Part shown: piece after piece, positions 1-5,919 of the stretch
Layout: each line of letters begins with the position of its first letter
Numbering within the stretch: position 1 is the first letter of the stretch
DNA from: DTU089 sp002440045
GTDB lineage: Bacteria; Bacillota; Clostridia; Oscillospirales; Acutalibacteraceae
Reading direction: 5' to 3'
DNA: 9,118 nucleotides
Assembly (NCBI GenBank): GCA_937885695.1
Contig: CALABP010000005.1
Coordinates: forward strand, 1 to 9,118
Notes under the pieces: model-generated
The model's input: only the letters and a program-made list of their open reading frames with translations
Database searches by the model: none
Told to the model about the DNA's origin: nothing
Made by a program: the position numbers and the translations under genes

Positions 1-54
1 AAATTCGGGCGAAATTCCCGTTCTTTTAAAAGAACGGGAATTTCGCCCGAATTT
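1..54. repeat. Perfect 54-bp palindrome at the left edge
   Basis: Positions 1-27 are the exact reverse complement of 28-54, with centre TTTTAAAA and no spacer. The right arm encodes, in frame, residues that fit the TIGR03960 family (FKRTGISPEF leading into FYANR). The left arm encodes KFGRNSRS, which does not resemble the helix expected there. I infer that the left arm is a fold-back artefact at a contig end, although a real hairpin cannot be excluded. Confidence 0.9.
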
Positions 55-261
55 TATGCAAACAGAAAGCGCGACTATTCCGAGGTTTTGCCGTGGGATG
101 TTATAAATGCAGGAATAAGAAAAGAATTTCTTATTGCCGAAAGCGAAAAAGCGCGCCGAGCCGAAACTACATGTAACTGCCGCGAAAAATGCGCGGGTTG
201 CGGCTCTAATATGCTTAACGGAGGTAAGTGCGATGCGCTCTGTAAGAATATGGTTCAGTAA
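1..261 (+). CDS. TIGR03960-type B12-binding radical SAM protein, C-terminal end only (5' truncated by window edge)
   Basis: This is the last 86 codons of a reading frame open from base 1 and ending at TAA 259-261. Visible hallmarks are FYANR (codons 18-22), the EVLPWD segment (28-33), and a cysteine-rich tail with Cys at codons 58, 60, 64, 67, 77 and 81 that includes CAGCG. That tail matches the end of the TIGR03960 radical SAM proteins, which are large (about 600 residues) and typically sit directly upstream of TIGR03936, as here. The SAM-cluster CxxxCxxC motif would lie upstream of the window. The biochemical function of the family is unsettled. Codons 1-8 fall in the left arm of the edge palindrome and are probably not genuine. 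The stop lies 29 bases inside the next gene, so the two are likely translationally coupled. Confidence 0.82.
   Translation, partial: KFGRNSRSFKRTGISPEFYANRKRDYSEVLPWDVINAGIRKEFLIAESEKARRAETTCNCREKCAGCGSNMLNGGKCDALCKNMVQ
220..225 (+). promoter_or_regulatory. Shine-Dalgarno GGAGGT deciding the TIGR03936 start
   Basis: GGAGGT lies 7 bases before ATG 233, inside the 3' coding end of the radical SAM gene. It selects ATG 233 over earlier in-frame starts such as 134, which would add 33 residues unlike the family. Confidence 0.8.
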
Positions 262-880
262 AACGGGAACGGCAAAATATATTTCTCATCTTGATCTTAC
301 ACGCTGTCTTATTCGCACGTTCAGGCGCACTACCGTGCCGCTTTGGTATACCGAGGGGTTTAATCCGCGTCCGCACCTTGTTTTCGGACTTTCGCTTCCG
401 CTCGGGGTTGAGGGGCTTTGCGAAGCTTTTGATATTCGCCTTGACGACGATTCGTATAAAGACGACGAGGTGCTTTCACAGTTAAAGTCGGCAACCGTCC
501 CGGGAATAGAATTTTTAAAGGTTACTTCGCCCGAGTTTAAGCCGCTCGACATTGCCTTTGCGGATTATGTTATAAAAGCGCCCGCCGCTGCTTCAAATAT
601 TATTAAAGAAAGGCTTTCTTCGGGCAGTGTTCTTATTGAAAAGAAGAATAAGAAAAAAGAGATTAAGACAATTAATGTCTGCGATTACATTTCAAACGTT
701 GACTTTAAAACAGAAGGGGAGAAGCTCGAATTTTATTTCAGACTGCCCGCGGGTAATGATTTTACGATAAACCCCGTTTTGTTCTGCGGCTCTCTTTTTG
801 AAAATACTTCGGTTGACCCGCATATGTGCTTAATAAAGCGTCTCGGACTTTTTATAAAGGACGGCACCGAATACAGATAA
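233..880 (+). CDS. TIGR03936 / DUF2344 family protein
   Basis: The protein has 215 residues and begins MRSVRIWFSKTGTAKYISHL, the family's characteristic N-terminus. SHLDLTR follows at 18-24, then TEGFNPRPHLVFGLSLPLG at 40-58. These segments are diagnostic of TIGR03936 (DUF2344), a protein encoded immediately after, or fused to, the TIGR03960 radical SAM protein. The family is thought to work with that partner, but no reaction is established. The start at 233 is set by GGAGGT seven bases upstream and by the family N-terminus. The gene overlaps its upstream partner by 29 bases. The C-terminal half is divergent and lysine-rich around 137-145. In many bacteria RNase G and ribosomal protein L21 follow this pair; here cwlD follows instead. 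Confidence 0.88.
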   Translation: MRSVRIWFSKTGTAKYISHLDLTRCLIRTFRRTTVPLWYTEGFNPRPHLVFGLSLPLGVEGLCEAFDIRLDDDSYKDDEVLSQLKSATVPGIEFLKVTSPEFKPLDIAFADYVIKAPAAASNIIKERLSSGSVLIEKKNKKKEIKTINVCDYISNVDFKTEGEKLEFYFRLPAGNDFTINPVLFCGSLFENTSVDPHMCLIKRLGLFIKDGTEYR

Positions 881-922
881 ATAACCGATACATTTTTTGC
901 ATATATATTATCGGTGATTTAA

Positions 923-1639
923 TTGAGAAAAATATTGGCTCCTGTTTGCATTTTTGTCTGCTTTGTAATAGCTTTTACGGTGCTTTTTTCGCATAAGACC
1001 GAAAACGGCAGTGCGGTGAGTGCCGACGCGTCTCTCTCGTCTTCGGGGCTTCCCGTTGTAATAATCGACGCAGGCCACGGCGGTTTTGACGGCGGCGCTT
1101 CGACTTTTGACGGCGTGCCCGAAAAAGACATAAACCTTGCCGTTTCGATTTATCTTAAAGAATATCTTGAATTTCTCGGCTTTAAAACGCTTATGACGAG
1201 AGAGGACGATGTTTCGCTTGAAGATGAAGGGCTTGATACGATTAAAAAGAGAAAAACTTCGGATATTCACAACCGATTTAAACTGATGGAAGAAACCGAA
1301 GATTCGATTTTTGTCAGCATACACCAAAACAAGTATTCGGTTGAAAAATATCACGGCGCACAGGTGTTTTATTCGCCTAATTACTCCGAAGCCTCCTCGA
1401 AGCTTGCGCAATGTATACAAAATGCAATAGTACAAAATATTCAAAATGACAATACAAGACTTATAAAAAAATGCGATACGTCTGTTTATTTGATTTTTAA
1501 CGCCGTAAGACCCGCGGTTTTGGTAGAGTGCGGCTTTTTGTCGAATAACAGCGACGCGGCTAATCTGAAAACGCCCGAATACCAGCAAAAAACAGCTTTT
1601 TGCATTGCACAGGGCATTTTAGACAGCTGCACGCAGTAA
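923..1639 (+). CDS. cwlD: N-acetylmuramoyl-L-alanine amidase CwlD (Amidase_3)
   Basis: This 238-residue amidase should cleave the MurNAc-L-Ala bond in peptidoglycan. CwlD does this during formation of muramic-delta-lactam in spore cortex, which germination lytic enzymes need. A hydrophobic N-terminal segment (about 4-23) would serve as signal or anchor. The Amidase_3 domain follows at 44-236. Its zinc and catalytic residues are recognisable: H52 in IDAGHGGFDGG, E67 in PEKDINLA, H134 in VSIHQN and E202 in VECGFLSN. Length and motif order match B. subtilis CwlD. The start is TTG at 923, directly after an in-frame TAA (920-922), so no longer form exists. Its Shine-Dalgarno is weak (GGTG at 913-916). 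radA follows 13 bases downstream. A less specific sporulation amidase is the main alternative. Confidence 0.87.
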   Translation: MRKILAPVCIFVCFVIAFTVLFSHKTENGSAVSADASLSSSGLPVVIIDAGHGGFDGGASTFDGVPEKDINLAVSIYLKEYLEFLGFKTLMTREDDVSLEDEGLDTIKKRKTSDIHNRFKLMEETEDSIFVSIHQNKYSVEKYHGAQVFYSPNYSEASSKLAQCIQNAIVQNIQNDNTRLIKKCDTSVYLIFNAVRPAVLVECGFLSNNSDAANLKTPEYQQKTAFCIAQGILDSCTQ

Positions 1640-1644
1640 GGAAG
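1638..1644 (+). promoter_or_regulatory. radA Shine-Dalgarno overlapping the cwlD stop
   Basis: AAGGAAG begins within the cwlD TAA and ends 8 bases before radA ATG 1653, tying radA translation to the preceding gene. Confidence 0.6.
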
Positions 1645-1652
1645 AATTTTAA

Positions 1653-3023
1653 ATGGCAAAAAATAAAACAGTCTATGTTTGCTCGCAGTGCGGCTACGAA
1701 AGCCCCAAATGGTACGGCAAATGCCCCTCATGCGGCGAATGGGACACTTTAAACGAAGAACAGATAATCGTTCAGCCTGCGGCAAAAACGCCTAAAAACG
1801 CGCTCAGAAGCTTTTCGGGGGCGTTTAAACTGTCGCAGATTGATTCAAGCACAGAGCTTCGCTATGACACGGGCGTCGGCGAGTTGAACAGGGTTTTGGG
1901 CGGCGGTCTTGTAAAAGGCTCACTCGTCCTTTTGTGCGGCGACCCGGGTATAGGAAAGTCAACCTTGCTTCTTCAGATTTGCGAAAAACTTGCAAATAAA
2001 ATGAGCGTACTTTATGTTTCCGGCGAAGAGTCTGCCTATCAGCTTAAAATGCGCGCAAAACGCCTTGGGGTTTCGCCTGAAAAGCTTCTTATTATGACCG
2101 AAACCGACGCCGAATCCGTTTGCGAGTATATACGCGCAGAAAAGCCTGATGTAGTTATGATAGACTCCGTTCAGACTATGAGTATAAGCGAGGTTTCGTC
2201 TACAGCGGGCAGCGTAACGCAGGTTCGCGAGTGCACAAACCTGTTTATGAGAACGGCAAAAAACAACGACGTATCAATAATTCTTGTCGGTCATGTCAAT
2301 AAAGACGGAAATATTGCGGGACCCAAGGTTCTTGAACATATAGTTGACACCGTATTATATTTTGAGGGCGAAAGAAATCTTTCTTACAGAATTTTGCGCG
2401 CCGCAAAAAACAGATTCGGCTCGACAAACGAAATCGGCGTATTTGAAATGACGGGAAAAGGCCTTGTTGAAATTGAAAGTCCGTCGCTTGCCATGATTTC
2501 GGGGCGGCCGATAAATGTTTCGGGCACATGCGTAACGTGTCTTATAGAAGGCTCGCGCCCGATTCTTGCCGAAATTCAGGGTCTTGCAACCGCTTCGGGC
2601 TTCGGCAATCCGCGCAGAATGGCAACAGGCTTTGATTATAACAGAATGGCGATGTTGATAGCCATTCTTGAAAAAAGAGCCGGTTATTTCTTCGGCAATA
2701 TGGACTGCTACATTAATATCGTCGGCGGATTGCGTGCAGATGAGCCCGCCTGTGACCTTGCTGTTGCGCTTTCGCTCGTTTCAAGCCTTAAAGACAGCGT
2801 TATAGACAGCGCCACAATCGCTTTCGGCGAAATAGGTCTTGCAGGTGAAATAAGAACGGTTACAAATTGCGAACAGCGCATAAGAGAATGTGCAAGGCTC
2901 GGTTTTAAAAGATGTATAATACCGCGCCAAAACATTAAAAAACTCGACAAATCCTGTTTTTCGGATATAGAGGTTATCGGTGTAAGAAATATCCGTGAAG
3001 CTTTTGAAGTGGCCGCCGGTTAA
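1653..3023 (+). CDS. radA: DNA repair protein RadA (Sms)
   Basis: This is a full-length 456-residue RadA, the RecA-related ATPase that promotes branch migration and processing of recombination intermediates. Domains in order: an N-terminal C4 zinc finger (C10, C13, C24, C27); a RecA-like core with Walker A GDPGIGKST (96-104) and Walker B VVMID (167-171); the RadA-specific KNRFG motif (252-256); and a Lon-protease-like C-terminal domain with NIVGGLRADEPACDLAVAL (355-373) and GEIGLAGEIR (392-401). The family uses the Lon-like domain as a hexamer and DNA-binding scaffold, not as a protease. ATG 1653 has AAGGAAG upstream and gives the expected start, MAKNKTVYVCSQCG. The DUF6873-type gene follows after five bases, consistent with one transcript. 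Confidence 0.97.
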   Translation: MAKNKTVYVCSQCGYESPKWYGKCPSCGEWDTLNEEQIIVQPAAKTPKNALRSFSGAFKLSQIDSSTELRYDTGVGELNRVLGGGLVKGSLVLLCGDPGIGKSTLLLQICEKLANKMSVLYVSGEESAYQLKMRAKRLGVSPEKLLIMTETDAESVCEYIRAEKPDVVMIDSVQTMSISEVSSTAGSVTQVRECTNLFMRTAKNNDVSIILVGHVNKDGNIAGPKVLEHIVDTVLYFEGERNLSYRILRAAKNRFGSTNEIGVFEMTGKGLVEIESPSLAMISGRPINVSGTCVTCLIEGSRPILAEIQGLATASGFGNPRRMATGFDYNRMAMLIAILEKRAGYFFGNMDCYINIVGGLRADEPACDLAVALSLVSSLKDSVIDSATIAFGEIGLAGEIRTVTNCEQRIRECARLGFKRCIIPRQNIKKLDKSCFSDIEVIGVRNIREAFEVAAG

Positions 3024-3028
3024 AGCCT

Positions 3029-3775
3029 ATGGAACGCTTTTTAAAAAGCCCTCATTTGCCGAAAAGCCGCGTTACAACGCTTGTAATCGGCGAAAAATAC
3101 AAGAAAACCGCCGAATTTCTTAACGCTCTCGGGATAAAAACGCTCACACTTTTTGAAAATGCGCACCTTGACAGCGAAATAAACTGCCACGCCGATGTGC
3201 TGATGCTGCACTTGGGCGAAAACAACTTCGTTTTGGACGCCGGGCAGAAAATTCTTGCCGAGCACTTGACAGAATGCGGCGCAAATGTTATTCTGCAAAA
3301 GGGGATAGGCTCACCTTATCCAAACGACACAATTTTGAATAAATTGATTTTAAAAGGCAAAATATACGGCAATTTTAAGCGTACAAATATCTCAAATACT
3401 GCTTTTTTGCCCGAAAATGCCGAAAAAATCAATGTAAATCAAGGCTATACAAAATGTTCCGTTTGCGTTGTCAGCGAAAATGCCGTCATTTGTGATGACG
3501 AGGGTATAGCGAGTTTGTTAAAAAATTCACAAATGGACGTTTTGGAAATCGAAAAGGGCAATATATATTTAAGCGACACTCACTGCGGTTTTATCGGCGG
3601 TGCTTCTTTCAAAATTTCAGAAAATCTTATGTATTTTGACGGCAATTTGCAAGAGCATAAGAATTTTAAAGAAATTACGGGTTTTCTTAAAAAATACCGC
3701 GTGGAACCCGTGTTTGACGCGTCGCGGCGTTTAAGCGACATCGGCGGCGCAATTCTGCTGACCGAACAGTTATAA
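3029..3775 (+). CDS. DUF6873-type GME-fold protein, function unknown
   Basis: I assign this 248-residue soluble protein, with moderate confidence and from memory of family patterns, to the DUF6873 family, predicted to adopt the guanidino-modifying-enzyme (arginine deiminase-like) fold. Supporting segments are LPKSRV (10-15), NCHADVLMLHLG (52-63), YPND (97-100), NQGYTKCSVCVV (137-148), GFIGGAS (187-193) and DIGGAILL (237-244). The glycine-rich turns recur as expected in a pseudosymmetric fold. The C-terminal nucleophilic cysteine of active deiminases and amidinotransferases is not evident, as the DIGG end lacks a Cys. It may therefore be catalytically different or inactive; C143 and C146 in KCSVC are the notable cysteines. 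It starts five bases after radA without a clear Shine-Dalgarno, suggesting coupling. No function is assigned. Confidence 0.72.
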   Translation: MERFLKSPHLPKSRVTTLVIGEKYKKTAEFLNALGIKTLTLFENAHLDSEINCHADVLMLHLGENNFVLDAGQKILAEHLTECGANVILQKGIGSPYPNDTILNKLILKGKIYGNFKRTNISNTAFLPENAEKINVNQGYTKCSVCVVSENAVICDDEGIASLLKNSQMDVLEIEKGNIYLSDTHCGFIGGASFKISENLMYFDGNLQEHKNFKEITGFLKKYRVEPVFDASRRLSDIGGAILLTEQL

Positions 3776-3851
3776 GCGTTTATTTAAATTAAACCTATCG
3801 GCTGCAGAAAAAACTCTGAAAAGAAAAATTTTTTATAAAGGATGTTATCGT

Positions 3852-3959
3852 ATGAAAAACCCTGAAAAAAACGGCGTCGCAAAGCTCGGCTATGCGGCTA
3901 CTATGATTATCGTTACAACGGCAATACTTATTTGTATGAAAAAATATAAAGAAAAATAA
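3852..3959 (+). CDS. Small single-pass membrane peptide, 35 residues
   Basis: ATG 3852 opens a 35-codon frame ending at TAA 3957-3959. AAAGGA at 3837-3842 lies nine bases upstream, a usable ribosome binding site. The peptide has a charged N-terminus (MKNPEKNG), one hydrophobic segment (about residues 12-28, LGYAATMIIVTTAILIC) and a strongly basic end (KKYKEK). This is the layout of a small inner-membrane peptide with its C-terminus on the cytoplasmic side. It lies 76 bases after the DUF6873-type gene and may share its transcript. I do not recognise a family. Short length is the main reason for doubt; the ribosome binding site plus well-formed membrane topology argue that it is real. Confidence 0.55.
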   Translation: MKNPEKNGVAKLGYAATMIIVTTAILICMKKYKEK

Positions 3960-3979
3960 ATTTAAAACCGTATTTTCTA

Positions 3980-4007
3980 TTGCAAGAAATCATAATCGGT
4001 ATATAAT
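3980..4007 (+). promoter_or_regulatory. Sigma-A-type promoter, TTGCAA-16-TATAAT
   Basis: The -35 TTGCAA (3980-3985) is followed after 16 bases by a consensus -10 TATAAT (4002-4007). Transcription would start near 4014. No start codon with a ribosome binding site lies between there and the hairpin ending at about 4078, so the product may be a short untranslated RNA. Confidence 0.5.
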
Positions 4008-4013
4008 AAAAGT

Positions 4014-4078
4014 ATCGAGTTTCGGCTATGCGCTTGATGAGCTCTAAACGCTCTTTAAGCGTATAGTTTTTATTTTTC
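4014..4078 (+). ncRNA. Candidate small RNA of about 65 nt
   Basis: A transcript from the 3980-4007 promoter would end at the hairpin and U-rich tract at 4026-4078. The unit contains no open frame with a ribosome binding site. It would fold as a long stem (4026-4035 with 4057-4066, one G-U pair) topped by a second stem, GAGC 4039-4042 with GCTC 4050-4053. I do not recognise a known RNA family. It could equally be only the terminator region of the upstream operon. Confidence 0.3.
4026..4078 (+). terminator. Rho-independent-type terminator
   Basis: The arms CTATGCGCTT (4026-4035) and AAGCGTATAG (4057-4066) pair over 10 bp with one G-U. An inner 4-bp stem shortens the loop. TTTTTATTTTT (4067-4077) follows directly. 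The T-tract lies on the plus-strand side only, so it would end transcription coming from the left. Stem GC content is modest. Confidence 0.5.
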
Positions 4079-4087
4079 ACTCACCCG

Positions 4088-4117
4088 AATTATACAAAAT
4101 TTTTATTTTGTATAATT
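4088..4117. repeat. Perfect 13-4-13 inverted repeat, possibly dif-like or an operator
   Basis: AATTATACAAAAT (4088-4100) and ATTTTGTATAATT (4105-4117) are exact reverse complements around TTTT. The right arm ends one base before the -35 of the recombinase promoter. Read as two 11-base arms around a 6-base centre (4089-4116), the inner ends are CAAAA-N6-TTTTG, compared with CATAA-N6-TTATG in known dif sites. It may be a Xer binding site, a repressor operator or simply an AT-rich hairpin; sequence alone does not decide. Confidence 0.6.
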
Positions 4118-4118
4118 A

Positions 4119-4147
4119 TTGCAATTTTTTAAAAGGCGTGATATAAT
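4119..4147 (+). promoter_or_regulatory. Strong sigma-A promoter of the recombinase gene (extended -10)
   Basis: TTGCAA (4119-4124), a spacer of exactly 17 bases and TATAAT (4142-4147) form the core, with TGA directly before the -10 giving an extended TGN motif. Start of transcription is expected near 4154, leaving a leader of about 110-130 bases before the recombinase. The 4088-4117 inverted repeat abuts the -35 box, a position suited to control by a bound protein. Confidence 0.7.
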
Positions 4148-4262
4148 TACCCTGTTACCGATTTTGATAAAAAAATCAGGTTCTCGCTCTTAGCCGTCAC
4201 TCGTTTTCACGGTTTTATGGGCGGTGTTTTGCGGCAAATTATTAAGTCAGGATGTGTTTTTA

Positions 4263-5321
4263 TTGAAACAGGAAGAATTATTTGAAATGTTGCCGCCGAT
4301 TGCAGTTGATTTTTTAAATTACTACAGCGTTATAAAAAACCGCTCTGACCTTACAATTACCGAGTATGCTAACGATTTACTCACTTTTTTCAGGTTTTTA
4401 AAAATTGAAAACGGTCTTGAAGATAAATATACGCCTTTTGAAAAAATAGATGTTAAAGACGTTACCGAAAGTCTTATTTCAAACGTTACGCTAAACGACG
4501 CTTATAAATATCTTGCATATTGCAAAAATCAGCGCGACAACAACGAACGCACGCGCGCAAGAAAAGTTGCAAGCCTTAGGATGTTTTATAAATTTCTTAC
4601 CGTTCAAAAAGGCATTTTTAAAGAAAATCCGCTTCAGGAGCTTGACTCGCCGCAAATTAAAAAGTCTTTGCCGAAATATTTGACTCTTGAAGAGAGCCTT
4701 TCTTTGCTCAAAGCTGTTGACGGCAAAAACCGCGAGCGCGATTATTGCATTATAACACTGTTTTTAAACTGCGGAATGCGCCTTTCGGAGCTTGTTTCGC
4801 TCAATATTTCGGATATAAGAACAAATAACACGCTTGTTGTTACCGGCAAAGGAAATAAAGAACGTACGATATACTTAAACGACGCCTGTGTTGACGCAAT
4901 TAACGCCTATCTCCCCGTTCGCCCGGTAGACGGCGTTAAAGATAAAAACGCGCTTTTTATAAGCCGCAACAAAAAAAGAATAAGCCCCAAAACCATTCAG
5001 TGCATCGTTAAAAATACACTTGAAAAAGCGGGGCTCGGCGACAGAGACCTTTCGACGCATAAATTACGTCACACTGCCGCAACACTTATGTACCAATACG
5101 GCGATGTTGACGTTCTTGCAATTAAAGAGATTTTAGGTCACGAAAACCTGAATACAACGCAGATTTATACCCACATTGTCGATGAGCAGTTGAAAAAAGC
5201 GGCGCAGGCAAACCCTTTAAGCCATGTAAAAGCGCCGCACAGACCCGATTTTGAAGGAGTTAACGAGAATACACAAGAAGAATCAGATGAAGTCAAAAAG
5301 CCCGCCAAAGAGCTTGAATGA
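4263..5321 (+). CDS. xer: XerC/XerD-type tyrosine recombinase
   Basis: From TTG 4263 the protein has 352 residues. The N-terminal core-binding (SAM-like) domain spans about 12-125 and the catalytic domain about 135-318. All tyrosine-recombinase active-site residues are present: R173 (CGMRLSEL), K196 (TGKGNKER), H266 and R269 (HKLRH), H293 (LGHEN) and nucleophile Y302 (QIYTH). Xer enzymes resolve chromosome dimers at dif. At about 350 residues it is longer than XerC or XerD (about 300) and close to XerS (about 356); the extra length includes a charged tail (about 323-352). In B. subtilis, xerD lies near spoIIM, as here. The start is uncertain: TTG 4263 (AGGAT nine bases upstream), ATG 4287 (AGGAAGA ten bases upstream) or GTG 4224. 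An element integrase is less likely, since no phage or transfer genes are nearby. The 3' end overlaps the convergent spoIIM-like gene by 39 bases. Confidence 0.87.
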   Translation: MKQEELFEMLPPIAVDFLNYYSVIKNRSDLTITEYANDLLTFFRFLKIENGLEDKYTPFEKIDVKDVTESLISNVTLNDAYKYLAYCKNQRDNNERTRARKVASLRMFYKFLTVQKGIFKENPLQELDSPQIKKSLPKYLTLEESLSLLKAVDGKNRERDYCIITLFLNCGMRLSELVSLNISDIRTNNTLVVTGKGNKERTIYLNDACVDAINAYLPVRPVDGVKDKNALFISRNKKRISPKTIQCIVKNTLEKAGLGDRDLSTHKLRHTAATLMYQYGDVDVLAIKEILGHENLNTTQIYTHIVDEQLKKAAQANPLSHVKAPHRPDFEGVNENTQEESDEVKKPAKELE

Positions 5322-5909
5322 GCCTGCGTTAACTATTGCCGCCAATATAGACGGTATAATCTGAACGGCGTATTCTTTTAAATATCTGTTAATAAGCTTG
5401 CCGTCCTCAATTTTTGTGTTTCCCGAAAGAAGGCTTATAAGATTTAAAGACATTCCCGACGCCACCGTGCAGCATTTAACAAGCGAAGCCGCGGCAAGCG
5501 CCGTGCCGGGAATTATTGCAAGAGCGGCAAAGCCCGTTCCCGCAGAGCCGTAGCATTTCATAATAAGTGCCGCCGCCGCACCTGAAAAAACGCCGAAAAA
5601 GCAAGGCGCAAAGTATATAAGCGGCGTTCCGACGGCGCAAAACCCGAGTAAAAACACAAGTAGCGGAAACGAAAGAAATATAACGAGCAAATTGCAAAAA
5701 TCTTTTAAAAATCCAATATCGCTTTTTGCCGTAAGATAAGATTTTAAAAGGCTTTCGGGCATTTTTAAGAAGCTTTCGTCCCCTTTTGTAATCGTGATAC
5801 AGCCGATGACGGCACCGCAGAAAAACAGTGTGAAAAGTACAACGGTTTTGTATTGAAACTTTGGAAGTGTAATATTTTTCTTTTTAAAAACAATTGTTTT
5901 TTTCAACAT
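5283..5909 (-). CDS. spoIIM: Stage II sporulation protein M-like membrane protein (SpoIIM/DUF95)
   Basis: This is a 208-residue hydrophobic protein with about five membrane segments (near 22-40, 72-92, 95-118, 125-148 and 181-205). SpoIIM is part of the DMP (SpoIID/M/P) machine that remodels septal peptidoglycan during engulfment of the forespore. Resemblance to SpoIIM (214 residues in B. subtilis) rests on length, the FFCGAVIGCITI first segment, GTPLIYFAPCFFGVFSG (94-110) and SGMSLNL near the end of the fourth segment. Proximity of xer and spoIIM is known in Bacillus. ATG 5909 is preferred because AAGGTG lies seven bases upstream; GTG 5918 is possible. It begins 10 bases after the TIGR04086 gene's stop and ends inside the recombinase gene on the other strand. 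Another DUF95 membrane protein is the alternative. Confidence 0.65.
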   Translation of the reverse strand: MLKKTIVFKKKNITLPKFQYKTVVLFTLFFCGAVIGCITITKGDESFLKMPESLLKSYLTAKSDIGFLKDFCNLLVIFLSFPLLVFLLGFCAVGTPLIYFAPCFFGVFSGAAAALIMKCYGSAGTGFAALAIIPGTALAAASLVKCCTVASGMSLNLISLLSGNTKIEDGKLINRYLKEYAVQIIPSILAAIVNAGSFKLFGGLFDFI

Positions 5910-5919
5910 TTCGCTCACC

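Larger units (their letters stand above)
3960..4262. other. Gene-free interval holding regulatory signals
   Basis: About 300 bases separate the small peptide gene from the recombinase. It contains two promoter-like elements (3980-4007 and 4119-4147), both with TTGCAA as -35 and TATAAT as -10. It also contains a terminator-like hairpin (4026-4078) and a perfect AT-rich inverted repeat (4088-4117). I see no credible protein-coding gene here apart from possible longer starts of the recombinase. Confidence 0.6.

Noticed and set aside
134..232. A 33-residue N-terminal extension of the TIGR03936 protein from ATG-like start 134
   Set aside because: It is out of frame with the radical SAM coding sequence it overlaps, does not match the family N-terminus, and GGAGGT clearly selects ATG 233.
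908..1588. Long minus-strand frame opposite cwlD
   Set aside because: Shadow of cwlD: basic, low-complexity translation with no domain and no ribosome site, while the plus strand has all Amidase_3 motifs.
3834..3839. TATAAA as a -10 box for the 35-residue peptide gene
   Set aside because: It overlaps the Shine-Dalgarno (3837-3842), so transcription from it would start downstream of the ribosome site; no matching -35 was seen.
4031..4060. Hammerhead-ribozyme-like GATGAG in the candidate small RNA
   Set aside because: The required CUGAUGAG and CGAAA core elements with flanking stems are absent; the segment is explained by a simple two-tier hairpin.
4088..4130. AT-rich inverted repeat plus T-run as an intrinsic terminator
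   Set aside because: The stem has only one G-C pair per arm side of note and the T-run begins eight bases after it, so it would terminate poorly; a better terminator lies at 4026-4078.
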